NCBI GenBank assembly: GCA_034509425.1
Contig: JAVTVJ010000011.1
Location: forward strand, 3,286,001-3,350,000
Reading direction: 5' to 3'
DNA length: 64,000 nt
Source: Eopsaltria australis
Taxonomy: Eukaryota; Chordata; Aves; Passeriformes; Petroicidae
In this document: positions 42,053 through 64,000 of the stretch, piece after piece
Layout of the letters: every line of letters starts with the position of its first letter
Numbering within the stretch: the first letter of the stretch is position 1
Program-made: the position numbers and the translations under genes
Notes under the pieces: generated by a model
What the model saw: only the letters and a program-made list of their open reading frames with translations
Told to the model about the DNA's origin: nothing
The model's database searches: none

Positions 42053-43009
42053 CCAGACAAAAAACAGTGCTTTGATTATTTTTGAAACTTTGATATGGTT
42101 TTGAAATGTCCACTCTTACGTGGAAATTTGATTTTTTGCCAGAATGGTTACAGGCAGCATACAGTCAGAAATCTACAGATGTTTAAACACCCAATAGGGA
42201 TGCAATGACTAAAGGAGTATCTTTCTATAGTGGGACCAAAACAAACAAACAAAAAAGCAACAACCCAAAAAAAAAACACCTGAAAAAAGCAAGGGCAATC
42301 AAAGTAAAAACATATTCTGAATATCAAATCGTCCTCCCAGTGCAAAGTCTTAGGCAGGTTTTTCTCTCAAACTTCAGGATAAAGATGACAGTATGGAACA
42401 GCCCTCTCCTGTTAGAGAAGATGCACTGTACTCTTGACTTCACACTACAAAAGATGTTCAGCTTTAATGTTTAACTTTACTACTACAATATCAGCAGCCA
42501 TTATCCTGTTTGAAGGTGAAAATAACTTAGGGGCTTTCTACATGTCACCATAGCACACAGAACAAAAAAATTGCCATTATATTTATGTCTATACATGAAC
42601 TTAGCAATAGCAACATCATTAGATAGGCAACAGAAAACCGACTCAGTGGGATTCAGTCTCTTTGTATGCATTTTCAGAATAACAAGTAGCAGAAGAAACT
42701 ATGGGGATATTAAGCAGAAAATGCTACACACATTCATCAGCTTGGCATCTACCTCAGAAGTATTAAAAAAGACAATTTTTCTTCCTATTAGAAGACAAAA
42801 TAAAAGGGGAAATCACCCTCAAGGATAAAGCCTTTGTATTTTGTGGTCCTTTACATTTTTATGTCATTCTAAAAATATCCTGAGGTGCGCTAAACTACCC
42901 AGCAACCTAAAATAGCCTAACATAGGCATTCAGGAGTGTTACAAGCAACTAAACAGTGCAGAACAGCTCAGTTAATTTAGAGTAAAAGACAGGGACAAGG
43001 GAAACACCA

Positions 43010-43585
43010 CTGGCATCCACCGCATTTTGGTCGATGTTACCTGAATCTCTCACAGCTTTCCAAAGGCGGTGCTCCAAGAGCAAAGTCCTTATCGTGCCGG
43101 TGGCTTGCCCCCAGACAGCCGCAGGCAAACTCGTGTTCCGAAGCCCGTGCCACACGTTGCCAACATCCCCACACCAGGAGCAATCGTAAATCCCGACAGC
43201 TGCAGCAGAGCACAGAGGGCACCACACACCGGCACTTACGTAAGGGAGCAATTTTGTAACAGCAAGAGGCACCCACTCAAGGCAGCTCCAACCACAAAGT
43301 AACCAACTGGGAGTACTGTTTACAAAATAAATTGTGGCAACGTGTTACCAGCTCCTCACTGTTACTAAAAAGTAACCGAAGAGCACAAAGTCATTCTTCT
43401 ACACAGCCAAAAGGGTCTGCCTAGAGAAAACTTTATGAAGGGGTAAGGGTGCTTTTGCAGCAGCGGTATAGAAATGCACACTCCCGTCGGAAGGCAGAAC
43501 TGTAACGAGGTACACAACCCCCAAAATCCCAACCCCACGACACAGCTGTCACCCTGCATACACACAAATACACCACTTCTCCGTA
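43010..43585 (-). promoter_or_regulatory. CpG-rich stretch, candidate METTL21E promoter
   Basis: CpG frequency rises sharply over the AT-rich surroundings, mainly in 43010-43250. The palindrome TTACGTAA, the ideal PAR-bZIP/NFIL3 site, lies at 43236-43243. Placement upstream of METTL21E coding exon 1 on the same strand suggests a promoter. It could instead be an old GC-rich repeat. Confidence 0.4.
43041..43230 (-). other. Candidate non-coding first exon of METTL21E
   Basis: The METTL21E start-codon exon is preceded by a good acceptor, so an upstream non-coding exon must exist. On the minus strand, GAGATTCAG|gtaaca at 43041 is a good donor at the end of a CpG-rich block. The 5' boundary given is a guess. 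Confidence 0.3.
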
Positions 43586-44970
43586 TCCAAGATGTCCATG
43601 CACTCAAAAGATTGCAAACACTGTCATGGGACCAAATACAAGTATCTAAGACTTCTCTTTTTTAGATTGTAATTCAAGACAGGAGCCACCTCTCACTTCA
43701 CACATTTTTTAGAAAAATTAGACTTCAACCTCAACTGAGGTTTCTAGGTGTTACCAAAAAATAATAGATTACTATACTAAAATACTAAATAAGCCCTATG
43801 GAGAAGGGAGGGTCTCTTCACCACAGTTAGCAGAAGAAATTAAAGGGAGCTCTTCTACATTTATGAACAACTCACTAGGACCTGATACACACTTTTAAAG
43901 TAAAATTCAGTAGTGCTAATGCGTGATTTATAAAATAGTGCTGTAAACTAGCTGGGCAGACTGAGAATTTGCTTAAAATGTTATAATCTTCTAGAAAAGT
44001 AGTATCAAAAGGGATGATTTTCACCCAGTAAGAACTGTACATGAAGTATTAGACTCCCTGCAATTGTAAGGGCCAAATCCCACCCAGTTCACCTCAGCCC
44101 CTCACCCATTTAGGGGAAGATAATGTCTCATGCAAAATTAAAAATGTATGGACTCGGATTTTAAATAATGAAACAATGAGAAATGCAGTAGAAATATCAA
44201 AGGAGAAGACAAAGGGGGGGGGGGCAAGAAAGACTAAAACGTAACATAAGAACACAAATAAGATGGGTAGAATTCTGTGCTTTTCCTCCTTAATCCACAT
44301 GAGCTGGAAATAAATTCTACATTCAGAGAAGTGAGGTGCGTGAGAAGTCTGAGCTTCACATTGTCCCACACAAATTAACCCAATGTGAGGGCTGCAACCA
44401 GTAGATACCTCTGAACCTCACCTTTGCAAACAAATACTGTGTTTGGACACAGCCATATAACTCCAAATCTAGAAACATGGCTTTTACATTCAGAATATAA
44501 ACAATTACTGCACATCAGATTATAGAGGGACTGAGTGTATGGTATCTTTTTCCTTGAGATTTTTTGAGGGTTTGCATCATCTCTCTTCAATAAACAATAT
44601 TACTTTGGGAACAAAACTTTCAAGACAGGCTTAGAGAAGGGAAGAAGAAAAGCAAAAAAATTGAACCTATTTTACTTCACACAACACCTAGAAATAACCC
44701 AAGTAATTTTCAGAATTTCATTTAAATTTGAAGGTAAGGAAGCAACAGATTGCAGGTGATTTTAACAGTTCTATCAGCTCAATTAGAATGCTGATAACAA
44801 TGAATAACATGTTTTGGCTCAATATTAAAATCTGAAGCCTGAAAACTTCTATCAAGTGCAATCTAGCTCTTTCTGAGTAAATGTGCTAAAATTCGTGTTT
44901 TCATTGTTAAGAATCACTTCTATTTAAGTTCTGGACAGAAAATGCATGACAAAATGCATTACAAATAGGG
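43300..44970. other. ERCC5-METTL21E intergenic stretch
   Basis: No coding exon or long repeat is seen. A G-run of about nine bases lies near 44215-44223. The CpG-rich zone to its left fades out by about 43585. Confidence 0.5.
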
Positions 44971-44974
44971 ATAA

Positions 44975-44980
44975 TTTATT
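44975..44980 (-). terminator. Putative ERCC5 polyadenylation signal
   Basis: AATAAA on the minus strand, about 82 nt after the stop. Another AATAAA lies at 45053-45058, only 3 nt after the stop. The first distal site is the more plausible of the two, which implies a very short 3' UTR. Confidence 0.45.
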
Positions 44981-45061
44981 TCACTTTATAAAGAATTCAT
45001 TAGAATAATTACAAAGCTCATGTCAGAAAAATCACAGTCTCTTTTTTAGTATTTTATTTCT

Positions 45062-59641
<14,580 letters not shown>

Positions 59642-59705
59642 TGTCCTTTTTTAGCTGCTTTGAGAAGAAAATATATGAGGCACAAAAAAAGGAATAACCC
59701 GGAGA

Positions 59706-60150
59706 CTATACGGCCGGCGACCGCTTTATTAATTCAAACAGAAATAACGAGGCAGCCGCTCGGGCCGGAATAGCCAGGGACGGGGACGAGGACAGAGGCA
59801 GGGGTAGGAGCAGGAGGGGGTCGCGGTTCCGGACCTGCGGCGGGGAGGGAATCCTGGCGCAGGGACGCGGAAGGAAGGGACGCGGAAGGGACGCGGAAGG
59901 GACCGCGCCGGCCCCACCATCCGCGGCCTCCCCGCGTCCCGAGCGCAGCCCCGCCCCGGCCCGGCCCGGCCCGGCCCAGCCCAGCCCAGCCCCGCGGGCC
60001 GCCGGGAGTCGCGGTGCGCGGGGCGGAGCCGGAGCAGGGCCGGGCCCGGGAGCGGCCGCCCACAGCCCGCCCCTCACACCCGGACAGGGCGGCTCACAGC
60101 GCCCGTTCTCCAGGAGCGGGAACGCCTCCCTCGGCTCCTGGAGTAGACCC
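59706..60150 (-). promoter_or_regulatory. CpG island, probable ERCC5 promoter
   Basis: About 450 bp of very GC-rich, CpG-dense sequence end roughly 65 bp upstream of the ERCC5 start codon. It contains GC-box-like GGGCGG and GGGGCGG strings and a short array of GGCCC then CAGCC pentamers near 59955-59995. No TATA box is obvious. BIVM is on the same strand, so this is not a head-to-head promoter with it. The transcription start cannot be fixed from sequence alone. Long open frames across the island are a by-product of its base composition. Confidence 0.75.
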
Positions 60151-60172
60151 TTGTACCAAAGAGCAGAGAGTA

Positions 60173-60612
60173 ATAGAACCAATTACGTTGGAAAAGATCT
60201 CTGAGACCATCGGGTCCAACGTGTGACCGAACGTCCCTTTGTCAACTGGACCGTGATCTAAGTACCACGTCCAGTCTTTCCTTAAACACTCCAGGGACGG
60301 TGGCTACATCACTTCCCTGGGCAGTTCCTTCCGATATCTGATCACCCTTTCAGTGAAGAAATTCCCTTATGTCCAGTTTAAAACCTCACCTGGTGCAGCT
60401 TGAGGCCAGTTCCTCTCATCCCGTCACTTGTTACCCGGGAGAAGAGGCCGCCCCCCACCTGGCTACAGCCTCCTTTCAGGTGGTTACAGAGTGGTAAGAT
60501 CCCCCCGAGCCTCCTCTTCTCCAGACTAAGCAACCCCAGCTCCCTCAGCTGCTCCTCACAGGACTTGTGCTCAGACCCTTTACCAGCTCTATTGCCCTTC
60601 TCTGGTTGGAGA
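60173..60612 (-). mobile_element. CR1 LINE 3' fragment
   Basis: The plus strand reads as an antisense CR1 3' region. It has a start resembling GTTGGAAAAGATCTCTGAGA, then a TCGGGTCCAAC block, CTCCAGGGACGGTGGCTACA, a CCCTGGGCAGTTCC block, TTTCAGTGAAGAAATT, and CTCCTCTTCTCCAGACTAAG followed by CCCAGCTCCCTCAGCTG. The copy is therefore in minus orientation, the same direction as ERCC5, and directly upstream of its CpG island. It keeps many CpG dinucleotides for a CR1 relic. No open frame of the reverse transcriptase remains. Confidence 0.9.
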
Positions 60613-62260
60613 AAGAAAAAAGTCTGACCCAGAGCAAAATCCGCAATGCAGAACAAAAGCAGCCCTATTTTTCCCACCCCCAAACATGACTTCCCCTGGA
60701 GCCTGTGCTCTCTCGTTTCTGCCCCGACCACAGCCCCAGTGCCCCTTACTGCACACACCCCACCACCCTGGAAAAGTGGGAAAGTTCCCTGCAGCACAAG
60801 CCCAAGGATGCGCACCTACCTCCTGCTAATGCTGGAAGAATCCATACACTACATACTCCGTGAATGAAGTGTGACAGTCTCCAACCCAAGAGCAAAATAA
60901 CATTAAAACCAGAATTTCATCACAACCTTAAGCAAAACAGCCACCATCAGAGGACAGACTCTGTTTCTCAGTGCAACTATCATTATTAAGCAAAAGTTAT
61001 GAGACATACATATAACTCTGGAAGTGTTAAGTCCTAAATCCCCTAAAGAACACAGCTCAAGTACTCTAAACAAAGCTGAGACCTCAGCCCAAACTCAGCT
61101 TACAAAAACACAGTCTGAAAATAGCTCATCTGGAAAATAGTTTCAAAACCTATGGGTTTCCTTCAGTCACAAGGCTGCAGGCTTCAAGAAATTAAATACT
61201 AGAAGTCACAAAGGCTGCACAGAGCACTTCTTATGACCCAAGAGATCCTATCTACTTTGCTAAGCAGTAGTTGCAGCTCTGATCAGTTGCTTACCTACTT
61301 TGCTGAAGACCTTCACTAAATGCAGAGCCATCATTTCCATGGCAAATGAAAAGCAAACGACAAGATAGAAAACAAGTTTTATTGAATGAACAAAAGTCTA
61401 AAAGTCTCCCATTTTTGGTTAACAAAAGCAGCAACCTACAAAACCCCTGCATTCCATGACAAATCTTTTTATGTCAAAAAATTAATCCTTGAGCAGGTAT
61501 GAACATTTGTACACAGAACAATACAACTCTTGAGATGTGTTTGGACAAACAACTGGATTAATCAGGGAAAGAAAAATATATAAAAAAAAAGACTTCACCT
61601 GGGACACCTGAAAAAGCTTGAATTGTGTGCTGGCTGAGAGGTATATCATCAGGGCTGCCAGCAGTTTTCAGCACTTGCATCCCCTTCACACAAAATGAAA
61701 AGAGCAGCAGAAAAAGGATAGCGATTTTAAAACTGAACGAGGAAAAGAACTGCCAACAGAACACAGTGTTCAGCTAGCTCATTTGGCTAATGGTAAATGC
61801 AGCTTTTTAATACTGAATTTCATAAGCTTGTGTTAAGTGAGTCCATGCTCTCAGGAGGCTCCAGGGTAAGAGTTCAGCCACTTTACCTGTACAGCAAAAG
61901 TACTAGAGAAGTTCCATACTCGAACAGGCGATTCCTCACAGTCAAAAACAGGCAACCAGATAAGGGAAAAGAGACCTGCTTGACAAGATATGATTATCTG
62001 ACTGACAGAAGTCTAACGGGAATTGAATGGAGAATGTATGTTCTCTTTGTAAATCCAACAAGGTTTTCTAACCTATGTGATTTTTTTTCATTTGCACTGG
62101 ATATGGGCAGCCTTACTAAAATGAAGTGCTAAAAACAAAGGCAATGTTTACTTTTATCCTTACACCATTTGCAGAATAACCCTTTTTTATAATGCTTTTT
62201 TATAAAGCCATACCATAATTTTTCATGCTTTTGAACAATAAATATTTTCAATGAAGTCTG
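60613..62260. other. BIVM-ERCC5 intergenic stretch
   Basis: This lies between the CR1 copy and the BIVM poly(A) candidates. I see no coding exon, RNA gene or long repeat. Short open frames on both strands show no recognisable protein. Part of it may be BIVM 3' UTR if a distal poly(A) site is used. Confidence 0.5.
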
Positions 62261-62443
62261 TTTATTACAATGACTGATTTCAATCTGCTCTTTTGTTTTC
62301 ACAGATCAGGACACAGTACAATTATTTCAAAAGAAATGATTGATTTTGCTATCATATTCACCTTTGATTGCAAAATTACAACAATCTGTGCTTATCCATC
62401 ACTTTATACATCAGATCTCATCTATTGCAACCATATCAACATA

Positions 62444-62449
62444 TTTATT
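62444..62449 (-). terminator. Putative BIVM polyadenylation signal
   Basis: AATAAA on the minus strand, about 130 nt after the BIVM stop codon. A second copy lies at 62261-62266 and a third AATAAA-like site is near 61380, so which one is used is uncertain. Confidence 0.4.
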
Positions 62450-62575
62450 TAATACTTATGAAGCTGTATCTTATACCATAATTTCTATTCTTATGTGTTC
62501 TAGGACTAATAAATCCCTAATGTGTTTTGATTAAAACTAACTTTAATATATCAATTCTATCATCTAAAGTTAATT

Positions 62576-62866
62576 TTAATCATTTCCATCATAATCATTA
62601 TAACTCTGATACCCACTATTCCTCCTCTCCCGAAGATTAGATTTCTTCCACGTAGATTCCTGATGAAAGCTAGCACTGAAAGATCGACCCAGTCGTCCGT
62701 GTTGTTTCTTAGATATATTGTCTTCACTCTCGGATTTGGAAATTCCTTGTCCTTGTGTTTGGGATTGTTTATTCTGTCTGACATTTCCAAATGGAAAATT
62801 CCAAGGACCAAATCTTTGCCAGTTAAGTCTCTGAAAGGCAATGATGCAATGAAGATTTCCTCCAAC
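62576..62866 (-). CDS. BIVM: BIVM last coding exon
   Basis: The exon is 291 bp, entered after ttgattag in phase 0. It encodes 96 residues beginning [12 protein letters not shown] and ending NDYDGND, then TAA at 62578-62576. The first half is hydrophobic and conserved. The second half is polar and rich in Ser, Lys and Arg, and is probably disordered. A longer open frame overlaps this exon in another register and is a shadow. Confidence 0.94.
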   Translation of the reverse strand, partial: VGGNLHCIIAFQRLNWQRFGPWNFPFGNVRQNKQSQTQGQGISKSESEDNISKKQHGRLGRSFSASFHQESTWKKSNLRERRNSGYQSYNDYDGND

Positions 62867-63911
62867 CTAATCAAAGTAAAAAAGGTTCTTTGTTAAATGC
62901 ACACCACATTTCTAACATACACAGATATTTGACACCAACATTTTGGCAAGTAATACAATGCTTTCAAAAAGAAAACAAACAAGAAGTGCCACAACACACA
63001 GACCAGGACAAAAAACAACAAACAACAAAATACCATAAAACCATTTGCAGAAATATACAACTTGCATCAATCAGTTCTGATTTTTTCTCAGATTCAATTA
63101 CTGTTTTCTTTTTCATCTTTTTAAGCTATCCATTTTATCCTTCATGGGCCAGAATCACTTATCTTCTGCTAGTATTTTTTTACTTTCTATCTACCTTCTC
63201 AGCTATTATCTGTTCTGGTCCATTCTGATCTTGCTGACAGTCTTCCATAGGGTCTTCACATCTGAAATGATCTCTTCAGTCTATTATTTCTCACAGACTT
63301 TCAATCTGCAAATCACAAATACATCCTCCACCCATGAGATACAGCCCTATCTATAGGAAAGAAAGCCATAAGCATTGACAGTAATTCCACACAAGGGAGA
63401 CACACGCATTCTTTTATGCTCTTTTATTCTACTCGATTAGAATTCCCCCTTCTTTCCCCCTTAAATGTCGTAGGAGGGTCATACCCCAAAGGGTCCATAA
63501 TTTGTCTGCAGAACCTTTCCATACTTGCTGCAGTTGTATTTTAAACCAACAAAGCTAAATATTGTGACTAAATACATTCTGTACACACAGATATCCTTGT
63601 TCATCCTACCACATACCAAGCTACTGATGTTTTATATCTTGTCCAGCAAGTAAATCTAAATGACTTTTGTATGCAAGAACCCACATTATGCTTTCATCTT
63701 TAGCAACACCTCAGAACAAACTTCTCTAGCGAAATTATCTTACACTGCTGAAGTATGAGTAAGTTTGCAAAAACCCACCATGAGTTTCCTCCCATCTTAG
63801 TGAGTTCCCCTTACCTTCTTTGTTTTTCGATGTTGCAATCCTCTCTCTAGATGTCGAATATCTAGATATTCTGGATTTTGAGTGTTTAGGTCAGTGACAA
63901 TATCTGTCCAC
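62576..63911 (-). CDS. BIVM: BIVM, 3' part (last two coding exons)
   Basis: This is the C-terminal part of BIVM (basic, immunoglobulin-like variable motif-containing protein). Two exons join in phase: 63911-63815, then 62866-62576. Together they encode 128 complete codons and a stop, close to the C-terminus of human BIVM as I remember it: a segment with [15 protein letters not shown], then [19 protein letters not shown], a Ser-rich stretch ([20 protein letters not shown]), and the end DYDGND. The protein is widespread in deuterostomes and its biochemical role is not established. The gene continues beyond the right edge of the window. It lies upstream of ERCC5 on the same strand, as in human, where BIVM-ERCC5 read-through transcripts are known. 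Identity is secure; function is unknown. Confidence 0.95.
62867..63814 (-). other. BIVM last intron
   Basis: This is a 948-bp GT-AG intron in phase 0. It is AT-rich, with pyrimidine-rich stretches near 63420-63470. I see no repeat family or exon in it. Confidence 0.85.
63815..63911 (-). CDS. BIVM: BIVM penultimate coding exon
   Basis: The exon is 97 bp long, entered after ctatag and left at AAGAAG|gtaagg. It supplies the last base of a Lys codon and then 32 codons beginning [11 protein letters not shown] and ending RKTKK. The sequence matches the BIVM family almost residue for residue. The stretch from 63912 to 64000 is intron with no further exon. Confidence 0.93.
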
Positions 63912-64000
63912 CTATAGAAAAAAATCATTACTACTCAGCTGACATTTATGAAACCTCAGCAGCAGAAAGACTCATGTACACATGCATGCAAATACAGACC

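Noticed and set aside
59706..60182. 158-codon Pro/Ala/Arg-rich minus-strand frame and overlapping frames
   Set aside because: They lie in the CpG island, where stop codons are rare because of base composition. No family resemblance and no conserved start.
62560..62874. 104-codon minus frame starting with Met over the last BIVM exon
   Set aside because: It is in a different register from the BIVM protein; the family sequence and splice phase fix the correct frame.

Overview
This is vertebrate nuclear DNA with large introns, consensus splice sites and long AT-rich intergenic stretches. CR1 LINE fragments point to a bird. One copy of a tRNA-Ile-headed SINE with a CR1-like tail (TguSINE1-like, 23831-23968 on the minus strand) points more narrowly to a passerine. 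No prokaryotic or phage features are present.

All three recognisable genes lie on the minus strand and read from right to left. BIVM (3' end only, 62576-63911) comes first, then ERCC5/XPG (complete, 15 coding exons, 45062-59641, predicted 1194 aa), then METTL21E (complete coding sequence, four coding exons, 28307-41319, predicted 256 aa). From memory this is the order of the human 13q33 block BIVM-ERCC5-METTL21EP, where the third gene is a pseudogene in people but is intact here. I reassembled every exon by reading splice sites and checking phase. All junctions of ERCC5 and METTL21E keep the reading frame.

From right to left: 62.5-64 kb holds the last two coding exons of BIVM. 59.7-60.15 kb is a CpG island, presumably the ERCC5 promoter, directly next to a CpG-rich CR1 copy. 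45-59.6 kb is ERCC5. 43.0-43.6 kb is a locally CpG-rich stretch that could hold a non-coding first exon and promoter for METTL21E. 28.3-41.3 kb is METTL21E, with a large first coding intron. The left 28 kb contains no gene I can support. It holds CR1 debris, the SINE, a 99-bp pure pentanucleotide array, a 22-bp perfect AT palindrome, and a few stretches that look like conserved non-coding elements but cannot be confirmed without alignment.

The most interesting observations are in ERCC5. The spacer exon carries three tandem in-frame copies of an acidic repeat of about 37 residues. Introns 1 and 13 have U12-type (minor spliceosome) donors, intron 13 being AT-AC with a perfect branch-site match. 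Intron 3 begins with GC. I found no wholly new system; the genes are related by position (conserved synteny) rather than by a shared pathway. BIVM is of unknown function, ERCC5 is a nucleotide excision repair nuclease, and METTL21E is a muscle-associated lysine methyltransferase.
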